Shown: positions 24,826-37,146, counted from the stretch's first letter. The stretch is DNA of 64,000 nucleotides from Euptelea pleiosperma (GCA_035048495.1 CM068540.1:14368829-14432828); one strand, 5' to 3'. Notes: generated by a model not told the origin, from the letters alone. Program-made: numbers and translations.

Positions 24826-25271
24826 AGGCTATAAGTACAGGTACAAAAAATTTTATTAAAAAAAGAAAAAATTGATACTATAAATCCTTTAGCGACGGCC
24901 ACTGACTGTCGCTGCATATGGTTGATAGCGACAGTCAAGGTAATGGCCGTCACTATATAAATGTTATTGCGACGGCTCTGGCCGTCAGTAAATGTTTTAA
25001 AATATAAATAATATGTACCAACGGTCTTGGCCATCAGTATTAATATGATATAACGACGGCCATGACCGTCAGTATATGATTTCTACAACTTATTGCATGG
25101 CGGTAAATGACTTTTTTGCTACGGCTATTTTTTTGTGGCCGTCGCTAATACCATTTAACGACGTTTTCTAGCGACGGCCGGGGTGACCGTCGCTATAACT
25201 TTTAGCGACGCTTTTTGGCCTTATACCAACAGCCGGCAGCCGTCGCTAAAAGTTTTTTTTTTCCTGTAGTG
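24826..25271. mobile_element. CACTA-type terminus with gcgacggcc subterminal repeats
   Basis: The right end TTTTTTTTTCCTGTAGTG is a CACTA terminus (CACTACAGG on the other strand). Inside it at least ten gcgacggcc / ggccgtcgc motifs alternate in orientation. The left end (tactacaggct at 24826) is a degenerate match and no 3-base duplication agrees, so this is either a deletion derivative or one end of a larger, broken element. It is a different subfamily from the element at 14-22 kb. Confidence 0.65.
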
Positions 25272-25611
25272 TTCATTGGATAGGATGAAGCAAAATGGGC
25301 TCTGGAAATAGCAATTGCCTTCAATTTATTTGAGTGTGAGCTTGTTACGCTATTATTTTCTGGCAGTATGTCCTTGCAGTGTCCATCTTCGTTCTCACTA
25401 TGTTGCATTATTACTAGATGGCGGATAGGAGTTTGATCGAATTTGTAACTCAAGATCTAGATGTCGGATTGATGTAAAAATTTTATATGTTTAATCATAG
25501 AAATAGAGATATCTGATCACAAACTTTCAGGTCGACCAGACATCGAAAATAATCCAAACGAATGTATACATGTGTAAACATGCATCGTTACTCCATAACA
25601 ACATACACTAA
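25272..25611. other. Unassigned; possible short RNase H-like scrap
   Basis: Just after the CACTA end the plus strand reads AKWALEIAIAFNLFECELVT, vaguely like the start of the plant RNase H-like domain found in LINEs, and then loses resemblance. The rest is unassigned. Confidence 0.2.
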
Positions 25612-26512
25612 GGGTCTGTTTGGTACGCATGCAAACCATTACGCGTGCAATGGCTTACGCGTATAAGGTTTGCGCACCCATATTATTTTCTTGTGTTTGG
25701 TTCGCACTAACTTTGCATATGCAAATTTCAAAATTTACACATTGTTCATATTTAGTACCATTTGGTTCGCGCGCATGCTAACTTAGGAAAGCACAAAATA
25801 TGTGGGCTCCACATATTAAGTACGAAAAAAAATTTTCCATACTTAAATCGTGGCCCCACATATTTGAACATAAATTTCAAATTTTCAAAATTGAAAAAAA
25901 TGAAAAAAAAATAGATAAATAATGAGCAATAACAGAAATAAATAATGTTTTTTTTTCACAAAATTTTTCAGAAAATAATGGTCGTTATTTTTCAGTATAA
26001 TTTTTCAGCGTTTTAACAGTATATAATGTAACAAGGTAGGTCCGAATCCGTTATGGCAAAAATAACGGCCGTTGTAATGGATTTGGATCTCCCCCGTTAC
26101 GTTATGTTCCTAAAATGGTCAAAAGATTGACCATTATTTTTTTTAAAAAATTATGAAAAAAAGAGCCATTATTTTTTTGTTATTTTTTTCATTTTTCTCG
26201 TTTTTTAACATTTAATTTCAAGGCCAGTTTTTCCATTATTTCTATTTTTATTTTCTGTTTGGAAAGATAAGACTTGATTTGAGAAAATATTGGATTTTAA
26301 TTTGAACCTTATGCAAATCGTTTGCACAAGGAGGTTGTGTAAGCGATTGCTCAGGGGGTGAAATGGGTTTTTAATTGTTAAAGAGGGCGAGCATTCATTT
26401 GTCCATGTGCATGTGCAAATCGCCGATTGCACGCATACCAAACAAGTGTGGGAAACGATTGCACGCGTAAACCTATTTGCACATCTAATTTGCACGCGTA
26501 TTATACGCACCC
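25612..26512. mobile_element. Harbinger/Tourist-like MITE
   Basis: Flanked by TAA on both sides (25609-25611 and 26513-26515). The left end gggtctgtttggtacgcatgc is partly mirrored by the right region (gcacgcataccaaac..., ending acgcaccc). A fragment of the hAT-like family lies inside (about 26020-26260). Confidence 0.6.
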
Positions 26513-26960
26513 TAATAAATACTGTGATAACAAGGTTCTTATAAGATCAATTTCATCAAAATTTATAGACCAACTTCATCATGCTATCTAAAACGTCATA
26601 AGAATCAACAACTCGTGTATATAAAAATTTTACGATCAACAATAGGGAAGAGAACATGTAAATCAAATAAACATGACATATTATTCTTCAAAATATAATA
26701 TAAACTTAAACTATAAAAAGAAATACATAACAAACATCCATTAGATGGAGTACCCACTTTTGATCGCTTCTTAAGATTTCACTTTTAATGGAGATTCCGA
26801 TATCCGCTACTTGCTTTTCCTTCGTCGCTAAAAACTAAGATTTCTAACCCACTTTAATGCCTATGGTTTGGACTAAGATATATTGGAGGGGGCTGATTAA
26901 AAATTAACAAGGGTTGATGGAGATGGATGTGGTTTAAGAGATGAAATCACTGAAGACTAA

Positions 26961-27322
26961 GGTGGCATTTGGTAAATTAAGTTATCAGATCTAAAAGCTT
27001 AAAGTGCTTAAGGTCGGATGGCTTAATGACTTATGACTGAATTGGATTGTTTGGTAAAGGTCTTAAGTCTTAAAATTAAGTCAAGGGCATTGTGGATATT
27101 TTGAAATATTTATTACGACACTTTCGTAAGTTTTAAAAGAAAAGGCTTTAAGAAAAGGGCATTATGGGTATTTAAGAGAGAATCTTATAATCTATTACTT
27201 TGGAGATGTTTTTCGCCCAAACCACTTACCGCATTAAGTGACCCCAACTCACTTTTTGCTTAAGTCTTAATTTCAGTGATTTCAGTATTAAGTGCTGAAG
27301 TTAATTGTTTATCAAACGCCAC
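26961..27322. mobile_element. Harbinger-like MITE
   Basis: The left end ggtggcatttggtaaa and right end tttatcaaacgccac are inverted copies. The flanking triplets are taa and tta. The right flanking triplet is shared with the left flank of the next element. Confidence 0.55.
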
Positions 27323-27669
27323 TTAGGCTCTACTTGGTATCCAGTAAATATTTGTAGGATGCAAATATTTACCTCTACAAATATTTGCTTTGTAAATGTT
27401 TACAACTTCAAATATTTTCTGTTGCTTGATATTAACCTGTAAAATCAATTGCAAATACTTTCCACCGCTTGGGTGGAGGGTGCAATGCAAATATTTTTTG
27501 AGTATTTGATGAATCCAAAATAGGAGATGGAGATCACCTATGGACAATGTCAATGAATTGGATCATCACAACCAATCAAACAATGGAACAAATGGATGAG
27601 AATCATGAGATGGTCCAGGCAAGTTGATTTTGGGCAGGAACCCAATGATCGGTTGGTCTGAGTAGAACT

Positions 27670-28150
27670 TTACTGACCGCCCACAATTTGAGTACAGGGA
27701 ATACTTTAGACACTGACCGTATGGATGTTTGGCCAATCCCTAAGTGGACCTACAAACTAAAAATCAGCCTGATTAGTGATTTCAAACCTTTGGATCTTTG
27801 TACCCCAAATAATGCCAAATTCCACAATTAAAAATCAACCAATGAAAATGACTCCAATACAACTTTTAGAAATCACTAATCATGTTATTTTTTTTGGTCT
27901 AGATGTCTATCTAGGAGTATAACTTTGTTGACCCTCCACAATGATTGCCCCCAATAACCGCCCACAATATGAGCCACGTGGCACATTTGTGGAGGATGCT
28001 AAATGTACGGATGTTTGGCCAATCCCTAAGTGGATCAACAAATCAAAAATCAACCTGATTAATGGATTTCATGGATTGATTTTAACCGTTGAATTTAAGC
28101 ATTATTGTCCATTATTTGCCATTATTTGGGTACTAATATCCAAAGATGGG
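27670..28150. mobile_element. Two foldback MITE family-1 copies, partial
   Basis: The motif 'gaccgtatggatgtttggccaatc' followed by 'tcagcctgatta' occurs at about 27715 and, more degenerate, at about 28005. Partial opposite arms follow (about 27870-27920). Confidence 0.6.
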
Positions 28151-28154
28151 TCAG

Positions 28155-28475
28155 GCTCGAGGGACACCCATTTTGGCGCACCCACATAGAAGATGAATCA
28201 ATGGCTGATTTTTGGTGAGGATGATCTCTATGGTGAGGAGATTATCCTCACAAAAACTCAAATCATTCTGATATTTATAGACTGGTTTAGAAGCTGAAGA
28301 ATTATGGACCGTTGATTCTTACGATGTAACTTGAAAACCCACATTTGATGGGGTTAGAAATTCAGAATGGGATGATTTTTTGTTGGGGTGATCTATATGG
28401 TGAGGATATCATCCACACGAAAAATCAGCGATTGATTCATCTTCTATGTGGGTACGCTAAAATGGGTGTCAAAAA
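28155..28475. mobile_element. Foldback MITE, family 2
   Basis: The left arm (acacccattttggcgcaccc ... gaatcaatggctgatttttgg) is the reverse complement of the right arm (aaaaatcagcgattgattc ... gctaaaatgggtgt), over about 65 bases. A better-preserved copy lies at 60020-60355 and an arm at 15285-15380. Confidence 0.7.
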
Positions 28476-28489
28476 TGGGGGTTCCCCGA

Positions 28490-31219
28490 TGATATTCGCT
28501 TAAAAGTGTGTATTTTCCACTGTTATCTTCTAAGCGTTATCACACTCTCCTACGTAAAACTATTCTAATTATTTACTTTTCTACGTAAGAGTCTATTTCA
28601 TTGCGCAGAACACACTTTTCTAGACGAAATGGTATATTTGCATACATTAAACACATTTCTAGAAGTCTAGGTATAAAGACGTTATGATCAAGTCTCATTA
28701 CGTGCTTTTCTCTTGCAGAAAATTCGATTGGGCTATTCTCGAGACTTGCGGGCCCAAATCAATCATGAAAGCCCATTATCAAAGTTTAAAGAGCCCACAG
28801 GCTATGACTAGAAGATATGGGCCAAATACGGGCTGAAAAAGAGGACTGAAGAGTCAGCCCAAAGAAAGAAGAGAGTGGGAGAGCCAATGACCAAGAGATG
28901 GACCAAAGCGTTTAAAGCCACATGAGTCAGCAAGGAATGATAGTCTACTCTACTGGAGAAGCGTGAGGATGGTCACAGTGAAGACCAGGGTTCTAGACTC
29001 TCTGCCAATACTTTTATCTCCATTTTCTGATATCTTCTATCTCCTCCCCCTAATTTTCTATCTCATCTCTCCTTATTCTCTCTCTCTTCATCTCTCGGTC
29101 CTCGGATCTACTGACCTAACCCCAAAACTCCTGCCCGTTGGCTCTGGCCCATCTCTCTAAGCTATCGGACCGTTGGATCTTTCATCGGACCGTTGGATCG
29201 TCCATCAGACCGTCGGATCTCTCTAAATTCGTCGGCCTGCCAATCTGGATCCTGATCAAGTCATCTTCAGTCTGACCATCAGATTGTCTATCACATCATC
29301 TTGTGAGACGATGGACATCATCAATCCATGTGGGCCAGTAGCCGGGCCCATCATCATCGACCCGCTGCCCGACCATTTAGTGGACCCCGTGAATTTCAAA
29401 ATAATTTAAATTAAATTTTTAAAAAAAGGGGGGGTCCACTAAATGGGGAAATTCCCCAAGGAAAAGTAAGGTTTTACTTATAAAAAAAATATATATATAT
29501 ATATATATTTTCTTATTTTTTATTTTCGAAAAATCCCCTATTTCCATTAAAGGAAATAGGGAAGCTTTTTAAGGGGAAGAGAAGGGTTCGTTGGAACCCT
29601 AATCTCTCTCCTATATCCACCTCTCCTTCCCCCCAAAACTCCCCCGACATTTTCCTCTCCTTTTTCTCCTTCTTTTTCTTCTTTCTCTTCCTCCTCTTCT
29701 TCATCTTCTTCATCTTTTCCCTCGCCGGAGTTGCAGGCAGCAACTCCAGCCACTTGCACGTCCTCCTTCTCCCTTCTCCTCCTCTCCTCCTCTCCTTCTT
29801 CTTCTCCTTCGCTTCTTCCTCTTCTCCTTCTCCTCTTCTTCTTTTCTTTCTTCTCTCTTCTTATTGTTCTTCATCATCTTCTCCTCCTCTGGCGGACTGA
29901 ACCAGTCCGTCAAGCACGCCACAATCACCACTTGCATCACCGCTGCCTCCTCTTCTTCTTCTTCTTCTTCTTCTTCTTCTTTCTACCTTCTTCTTCTTCT
30001 TTCTTCTTTATTCTTCTTCCTTCTTCTCTTCCTTTTTTTTTTTGCAGGTTTGCTGTCACGACCTGTTGCCGCCATTAACCGCTGCAACTTGCTGGCCACC
30101 GCTGCTGCAACTCCGGTAGTTGCTTGCACCTACTCCACGCCCCTCTAGTTAGCGACTTTGTGGGGTTTTCTCGTCGAACTCCACCCCCATCACACACATC
30201 TTGCGGGTCAACACTGAATAGATCTACATCACGAACAGATCTGTTCTCCTCCCCCTACCACCTTCTCAACCACCGGACTGCCCTCCTCCAGCCGCTCTCC
30301 TCTCCAACGCCCTCATCCGTTTGCTGGTTGCCGCCTACAACAGCCCCCCAATGTGCATCATCACCATTGCTGCATAGCATCACCATGAAAATGGTCTGAA
30401 CTTGCAGCCTTGCAAGTTGCATCTCGAACTCCGGTCAGAACACTCCGGCCAACAACCTGTGCTCCTCCTCGTTCTCCATCAGGCGCTGGTACCGTTGCTC
30501 TACAGCAACCTTCAATCTACAAGGCGTCCCTACACCTTGCAACGTCGGCAGCCCCTCTCTTCTTCTTCATCTCTCACGATTTGTTAAACCGCTGCACCAT
30601 GGCTCACCACGTGAAAGGGGGGGATTCCAGCCACCGCGAAGCATCTTTGTTGATCCACGCCTCTTCCTCCACGGCACCACCAAACCAACGTGCATCCACT
30701 CCTCTCCATTGCACCATGTGTGCTTCCCCATCATCCATGGCTGAAGCGACTCCCAGTAAGTTTGATAAGTTTCACCTTTTTCCTCTCTTTTCTTTAGTTT
30801 CTCTCTCTAGTTTTTAACATGTTCTCTTTCTATCTCTTTTTCTCTCTCTAGATTTCTTCTTTTTCTCTCTAAAATGCCTCTCTTCTCATCTTCTCTCTAC
30901 CTATTCTCTTTCTATTTTTCTCTCTCTAGAATGCTTTTTAGTCTAGTTTTGATTATTGCTTATTTTTATTCAGATATTGTAAGGACATTTTGATTAATGA
31001 ATGATGAAGTTTATTTTTATCTATTAATTCTTGAAATTTTTTCATCATTTCATGTGTTCTTTAATGTGCTAATCCGACTAATCCCGAGTGCGGATCGACA
31101 TCCGACATACTTTCCACTGTGGAAGAATGCTTAATTTTGTAGGAATAAAACCGGATAAATTACATATGTGTTGATTCTAGGGTTTCCGTAACCAACAACG
31201 CGGAAAACTCCTATTTTCA
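28490..31219 (+). mobile_element. Solo LTR, same family as 1360-4254
   Basis: It starts TGATATTCGCTTAAAAGTGTG and ends CTCCTATTTTCA. It is flanked by the 5-base duplication cccga (28485-28489 and 31220-31224). Interior sequence around 29650-30050 is a long pyrimidine-rich (cttctt)n-type region matching the purine-rich region of the minus-strand copy. Reading frames there are low-complexity and are not called as genes. Confidence 0.92.
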
Positions 31220-31301
31220 CCCGACCCCGACCCTCCAAAGATTTGAAATCATTAATTAGGCTGATTTTTGGTTTGTAGGCCCATCTAGGGATTGACCAAA
31301 C

Positions 31302-31659
31302 CATGGTTTAAAAAATGGCCGTTATAACGGATTCAGACCTCCCCCGTTACGTTATGAACCGTTCAAACGTTTTAAAAATAACGGCAGTTATTTTCTGTTA
31401 TTTTTCCATTTTAACGAAAATAACGATCGTTATTTTCTGATCTTTTTTGTGAAAAAAATGTCCGTTAGTTTTTGTTAATTTCCATTAATTTTTTGTTTTT
31501 GAAATTTCAAAATTTGAAATTCAGCGCCATTTTTTATGTTCTGTATGTTATTTTCTCATTATTTTTCATTTTTACCCCTGAGCGTTACAATTTGTTATAA
31601 CAGAAAAACGGTAACACCCCAGTTCGTTATAACATTATAACGAGCCCCTTTAAAACTTG
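31302..31659. mobile_element. hAT-like MITE (palindrome-rich family), clean copy
   Basis: The ends CATGGTTTAAA and TTTAAAACTTG are near-inverted copies. It is flanked by a perfect 8-base duplication gaccaaac (31294-31301 and 31660-31667). It sits in one arm of a family-1 foldback MITE, whose other copies show the uninterrupted ...gaccaaacatcc. The interior is rich in taacggccgttat-type palindromes. Confidence 0.85.
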
Positions 31660-31977
31660 GACCAAACATCCATACGATCAGCGTCTTCTAAACGTATACC
31701 ACCTAGCACATATTGTGGGCAATCATCACGGGTGGTGAGTGAATTTTACTCTTGGCCAAATATATATATTTCAAGGAAGTTCAAGCCAAAAAAGTGAATG
31801 TTTGGGGCCATTTTTGGCTGCAAACATTAACCGCTCAAAATGTAAAAAATATGGACTCATGGAAAATATTTACCTACGTAAATAATTGTGGGGTGCAACC
31901 AAGCACCTAGAAATGCAAAAATCATGTTGCAAATGTTTGCAAACAAATATTTGCGGCGATACCAAGCATGGCCTTAA

Positions 31978-32925
31978 TCGCTGAAATCACCCCATTCAGA
32001 CTTAAAGTCTGAAAAAAAGTTTTACCAAACACCACCTAAGAGTGTGTACGACTTATGATATGGGGAGGGCTGTCGGGTCTCTTCAATGGTGAATAATGGG
32101 TGATAACGTTTCATGAGTTTACTATTTAGGATTGGTTTGATTATAAGTTTAATGGAAATAAGTTAAAAAAAATAATAAAGAAAATATTAAGGTGAAGTGG
32201 GTTGTACGATAGTGGTATGGAAAGGCCGGTTTTGGTTTAAGAAAAATAAAAAATTAAATATATGGCTAAGTTTTGGTTCAAAAGCATGTAGTATTTAATG
32301 AAAAAATGAAGGTTTTCTTAGGTGAAAAAGTGATTTTCTAATTTTTAAAGCAATGTTTGTTGCCAATTTAAATGTAAGGTTAACCAAATTATTATTTTTT
32401 ATGTCTTTTCATATAAAGATGAGATAAGTTAATATCTTAAATATTAAGATCTCTATTTTATTGTTTAATTAAGACTTATGGACATGCATCATGTATAATG
32501 AACACATACATATGTATTAAAGCAAGAACTTAAGTTAAAACACGTAGGATGATCAACTTAACTCCATTTGTGATACTTAAATGTTAATAAATACATATGG
32601 GTCTTAAAACAATCCAAGAATGCGTTGGTCCACAGCCATGGGAGCCCGCATGAAATGATCCTAAAAATCTTGAAAATTAATTTCTCTCGGAATTGGCCAA
32701 AATTTTACGTGAATTTTCTAACAATTAAACATTTTCTAACAGTCAAACAATGTCATTTGAGAAAGAAAAATGCTGAAAAGAGTTCCAAAACCTCAGATTA
32801 AATAAGACCAAAAATACCCTTTTGTTCTTTTTTTTTCAGGGTTTTACACACTCCCCATACTAATATACCAAAATACAAGGAAAACATGCATATACAACAA
32901 AATGTAGAGATATCCATATAAAACC
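31978..32925. other. Unassigned sequence
   Basis: A MITE-like edge (ttaccaaacaccacctaag, about 32017) is followed by about 900 AT-rich bases without recognised genes or elements. Confidence 0.4.
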
Positions 32926-32929
32926 CTTT

Positions 32930-33305
32930 TCAACAAACACAAAATTTGTATTGAATGAAAGATAAAATGTTGTTTATTTAAGCTACATTCCTAACTAACA
33001 AAGGAACTGATGACACCTTGGTCATTTACCACATTGACAAACTCAACCAACTTCAGCTTCGTTGAGAAGCATTAAACAACTTCTAATAACGAAGACATTA
33101 GAAGTGCTTATAGAGAGGAAGAAAAAAAGTTTAAAAAAGAAAAAAAATAATAATCAAAAGTACATAATAGATGCAGTAAGACTTCTTCGAGTGAGTTGTC
33201 AATTGAGATCGAACCCACTATCATCATCATTTCAATAGCAAAGATTCCCATTAAATCATGAAGCTAAGCTGCTCCAACTCTCCGTCTCACATCTCCTTTC
33301 ACATA
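32930..33305 (-). other. 3' flank of small-protein gene copy A
   Basis: Homologous to 38345-38760 (3' side of copy B) and partly to 57780-57960 (copy D), reading away from the gene on the minus strand. It marks the duplicated module and is split from the gene by the Helitron at 33306-34397. Confidence 0.7.
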
Positions 33306-34397
33306 TCTATATAACAAAACAAGACGGTTGTCTCCCCCTCTTATCGGCTTCATAAAGGATGGTCGAGATCTTATCACACCAAATGGACTGTGGATCTCAG
33401 CCACTCATACCCAATTTTGACAAACGCTTTGTCAATGAGTCCCATGGGCATGGGTCACCTACTATTTACCTACATATAAGGAATGAAATGAGTTGGATTT
33501 ACATATAGCCCAAGGGTCAGGCTCAGGAGCCCCCCACTTTTTATGCCTCGAGAGTGGTGTTACCGTTAAAACGGCGGTTAAAACGGATTGAAACGGCCAG
33601 TGACAAAAATGGAAAAAATGGATTTTAATGGTTTTAACGGAAAAAAGTGGTGCTGAAATTCAAAATTCAAAATTTGAAATTTGAAAATTTAAAAAAAAAA
33701 TAGAATTTAACAAAAATTTAATGGTTTGCTTATACCCCTCTTATCTTATATGGCTTCAATAATGAGTGGCTGAGATCCACTGTGCTTCATATCGATGGCT
33801 GAGATTAACTCCCACCCGATTTTGACAAACACTTTGTCGGAAAGTGCAGCGGGTACGGGCCACCCACGTATATATCAAGACAACTCAGTTGTATTCTCTT
33901 ATCTTATCTATCCATCTAATGTGGATGGTTAGATAAAGAGTGGTTGAGATCAAATCCATGGATCTAACGTGGATGGTTAGATTTCAGCCACTCAATCCGC
34001 CTCATTTGACCTCAATTTATTCAAAATTTAAATTTCAACCCCGTTATTTTTTGTTATTTATGTTATTTTCCATTTCTCCATCTGTGCGTTACAATCCGTT
34101 ATAACAGCCGTTATAATGGAAAAAACATAAACGCCCTAGTCCATTATATCGTTTGAGTGCTGAAGGCACCCAATTTTTGCAAACGCTTTTGTCAGAGAGT
34201 GCCGTGTGCATGGGCCATTTACTATTCTATATAACAAAACACATTGGTTGTCTCCCTACCTATACCTCCTCTTATAAGCATCAACAAAGAAGGGCCGAGA
34301 TCTAATCCTCCCCCAAATGGATGGTGGATCTCCGCCACTCACTTGATTTTGACAAATTCTTTGTCGAGGAGCGCCGATGGCACGGGGCACCCACTAG
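33306..34397 (+). mobile_element. Helitron (non-autonomous), composite
   Basis: It begins TCTATATAACAAAACA after an A and ends ...GGGCACCCACTAG before a T, the Helitron signature. The paralogous copies of the host module (38760 and 57955) lack it and show the empty A|T site. It holds a second Helitron-like start at 34226 and two palindrome-rich hAT-like fragments, all also present in the copy at 62351-63450. No Rep/helicase frame is present. Confidence 0.8.
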
Positions 34398-34423
34398 TAT
34401 ATTGACAAATGACGATGTTCAAT

Positions 34424-34597
34424 CTATAATCGAGAAAGATGTGAGTTTATGGGGAAGTATGAAATCAGAATAGGAGCTCCTGCACTTTTTGACTTGATTT
34501 TGGGTTTCTGAGACAGTGGTTTGAGATTGCCTGCATCATTGAAGATGCAAGCAAAGGTCCCAAAGCAATTGAAAATGGAGGGGAAGTAGAAACCCAT
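34424..34597 (-). CDS. Small-protein gene, copy A (57 aa)
   Basis: An intact 57-codon frame on the minus strand starting MGFYFPSIFNCFG and ending SYFPINSHLSRL. It is the most diverged of the four minus-strand copies: several residues conserved in B, C and D (T-S-A-R-I-S-S in the middle) are changed, but the C-terminal SAGAPI motif and the Y-F-P-[IV]-N-S...L-S-R-L end remain. There is a hydrophobic, aromatic N-terminus with one Cys, a polar Pro/Lys middle and no known domain, and I do not recognise the family. A solo LTR (34634-35344) separates the ATG from the ancestral promoter and the TATA box is altered, so expression may be lost or rewired. Confidence 0.65.
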   Translation of the reverse strand: MGFYFPSIFNCFGTFACIFNDAGNLKPLSQKPKIKSKSAGAPILISYFPINSHLSRL

Positions 34598-34633
34598 TGC
34601 TTATCTTTCTATTTCTTCTTTTTGAGGACTTTT

Positions 34634-35344
34634 TGTGGGGACTATTTTAGGGGGCATATAAATCATTTCAGCAATATCCAACATAACCGACATAAAGCAT
34701 GACCGAGATAACCGAGATGAAGAAGAAGTATAACCGAGATAACCGAAAACAAGTATAACCAAGATAACCAAGATCAGGTACAACCGAGATAACCGAGATG
34801 GAGTATGATCAAGATAACTCAGGTGAATGAGGTACACAGTGCCAAAAAGATCCGGTGATACCGAGACCACCGATAGCACCGAGCTGACAAATCTCACTTC
34901 AATAACAGAATAACAGATAAACCATATTTATCATCGAGGGTACAGATCGTAACACGTCATGATACACGTCATGCAAAGGACAAAAGATATCTAACCGACC
35001 AAATAGACATTTCGAGCATAAGCATCTTGACACATCAGGATGAGACTGTCCTATAAATAGGATACTCGATCCACCCAAAAAGGTACGCAAACACTAAACG
35101 AAACTTGAAAAAACTTGAGAAAGAAACTGACTTAATCATCGGAGGCTCTAAAAGTGGAATCCCACTGGCAGAGTTTTGTTTCAAGTACCATCTTTCATCA
35201 GCTGTCTTCGGTATACTCGTCCGTCCTGCCCTGACTTCACCGAAGTAACCGATAAGGAGTGAAACTCGTACTCGTACTGGCAAGAAGTACTTCATTAGCG
35301 AGAACACTTCAGATATAATGGAGTTGTGGGATTTTTGCCCCACA
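34634..35344 (+). mobile_element. Solo LTR in the 5' region of gene copy A
   Basis: Ends TGTGGGGAC and TTGCCCCACA. The flanking duplication is acttt(t) (34628-34633 and 35345-35350). Its own TATA box (cctataaatagg, about 35048) and 'ctgacttaatcatcggagg' leader look like a Tat/Retand-type gypsy LTR. About ten 'ataaccgaga' repeats lie in its first third (34700-34830). The paralogous modules at 39010 and 58170 show the empty site. Confidence 0.85.
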
Positions 35345-35397
35345 ACTTTTTTGATTTATTGAAGACTTGGAAACAATTCTTCTTTCTTAGACGAACG

Positions 35398-35531
35398 AAC
35401 TAAGGCGAATAGCATATGACATAAGAGTTGGCGATGATACACAAATTTACAAAAGTTAATTACTAACTGAGGCGAATAGCAGATGACATAAGAGTTGGAG
35501 ATGATACACAAATTTACATAAGTTAATTGCG
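35398..35531 (-). promoter_or_regulatory. Duplicated promoter segment of gene copy A
   Basis: A 67-base tandem duplication (35398-35464 and 35465-35531) covers the region that contains the TATA box in copies B, C and D. In both units the box has lost the canonical TATATAAA. Confidence 0.7.
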
Positions 35532-36269
35532 GAATATTAATTCGCTTGTTCAGCAAGTTAACGCCAGCTAGGTGTTTGACTAAGCCTCCTCCTCCTCCAA
35601 TACATACGGTATACATGTTTTTGTACATGTGTGTGTGGATGCTTCAAGACAGTTTCCTTCTTGGTGTGTTGGACGGTCTGCGTCGTGGTTAGGTCTAGAA
35701 ATGTAACGGGACGAACCCAGAACCATCCTCTTTTTGGACAACGCGTACATCACCGGCCATCTAAGTTAAGGTAAGGTCCTTCTATCTTGCTTGAATGCGG
35801 TGGGCCATCCTTGGGACTACTCTCGATGCTTCTAAGAAGAAATTTTAATAGAGTGTGCATGCCCTAGCCTCTAGAGGAAAGGCAACCAAACAGTGATGCA
35901 ATTGCCACAAAACCAAAATGTCTCACATGTACCCTTTGTTAATCACCGTTAACTAACTAACCAGGGGTTTAACATGAGTTAGGTTTAGGTGTTGACGTAA
36001 GTGTCAGACATTTTGGGAGAGGACCTTCAAAGTTTGAAGGTCCCGGGGACCAGCGAATATTGGTCTGGCGATTTTAAATAAGTTTAAAAATTCGTTATAA
36101 CGTCGTGTATCAGTCATGCTTAATTACGTTGCGTTATTCGTTATTTAGTGCTACAAATGTCATAACATATGAGACATTACTTTTAGCCGTCACATCTCTA
36201 CGTACTGTTATCACACGCGCCATCCAGAGAAATTATCTCCTCTAAATACGCCGGCCCCAAACCTATCAA

Positions 36270-36610
36270 AGCATGTGGACACCCATGGAAGCCCATAACG
36301 CTAGAGGAAGGAAACTGTCAAGAAACATCAAGCGAACAGCCTATAGAGGAGGCTAAGTCAAAAAAACGTGGCCTTTTATGTTTATTTTTGGTAGACATCA
36401 GTCAAACACTTGGGTGGGATTTGTATTGTTTTCTTCTGGTTTATCAACACCTGGCTTACTTGCACTCGAAGCTAACCCCAAATATCTCCTTCCTATGTGT
36501 AAAATAATCAGCTATATATATTATAGAGTGTGCACTCAGCTCTCCAAGCTAATCTCAGATTTTCACTCCTCGGTTAGTTTAGACTAGACCGAAGGTCGAA
36601 GTCAACACCT
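36270..36610 (+). pseudogene. Promoter-only remnant of plus-strand partner gene
   Basis: It aligns with 50055-50335, the upstream region of small-protein gene E: the same 'gctagaggaaggaaactg', 'acatcagtcaaacac', TATA-like 'tatatattatag' and leader. It then jumps to sequence matching 50875 onward (agactagaccnaaggtc), so the whole coding part is deleted. Confidence 0.75.
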
Positions 36611-36673
36611 TTAGATTTTAAATGGAAAAAGATATGCCTGAAACTTTTTCAATCGCAGAAGCACAAATTTTTG

Positions 36674-36950
36674 TTACTCACCGCTGTCATCTGGGCCCAC
36701 TGATCCAATGGATGTTTATCCCACCCTTTGGTGGATCTACACACCAAAAATCACCTTGATTGGTAATCTCTAACCATTAGATTTTAGTACTTTTTAAGGT
36801 GTGCTTAGCTATTAATTCAACCCATTTTTTAGTACTAAAACCAACGGCTAGAAATCTTCAAACAAGCTGACTTTTGGTATGAATGTCTACGAAGGGGGCA
36901 GGCTAAACATCCATACGGTCAGTGGGCCCAGATGGCAGGGGTGAGCAACA
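36674..36950. mobile_element. Foldback MITE, family 1
   Basis: Arms 36674-36780 and 36845-36950 are inverted copies, sharing the outermost gttnctcaccnctg and the inner tctgggcccactga. Confidence 0.8.
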
Positions 36951-37146
36951 AAAATGCACTTCAGCATTTGAAAAGATCTCAGCTGTACCTTGTCATCGAG
37001 ATACACATCACATCGAACAAAGATCTTGAGTGCAGATAGAGGACTTACAATCTAAGGGACGGCATACATCATCTGGTCTACTATCCATCAGATTTGTCCT
37101 TTGGTCAAATATAACACAATAACATAAGCACGATTAGATCAAAAAA

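Larger units (their letters stand above)
27326..31973. mobile_element. Harbinger-like MITE interrupted by later insertions
   Basis: The left end ggctctacttggtatcc and right end cgataccaagcatggcc are inverted copies, flanked by tta on both sides (27323-27325 and 31974-31976). Both inner arms carry 'caaatatttg' repeats. Most of the span is later material: foldback MITEs, the solo LTR 28490-31219 and a hAT-like MITE. Confidence 0.5.

Noticed and set aside
29510..30820. Several overlapping frames of 75-135 codons
   Set aside because: The same skewed LTR region in the other orientation; simple-sequence Leu/Phe/Ser runs with no domain.
35035..35343. 102-codon minus-strand frame
   Set aside because: Antisense of a solo LTR with its own TATA and leader; no protein resemblance.
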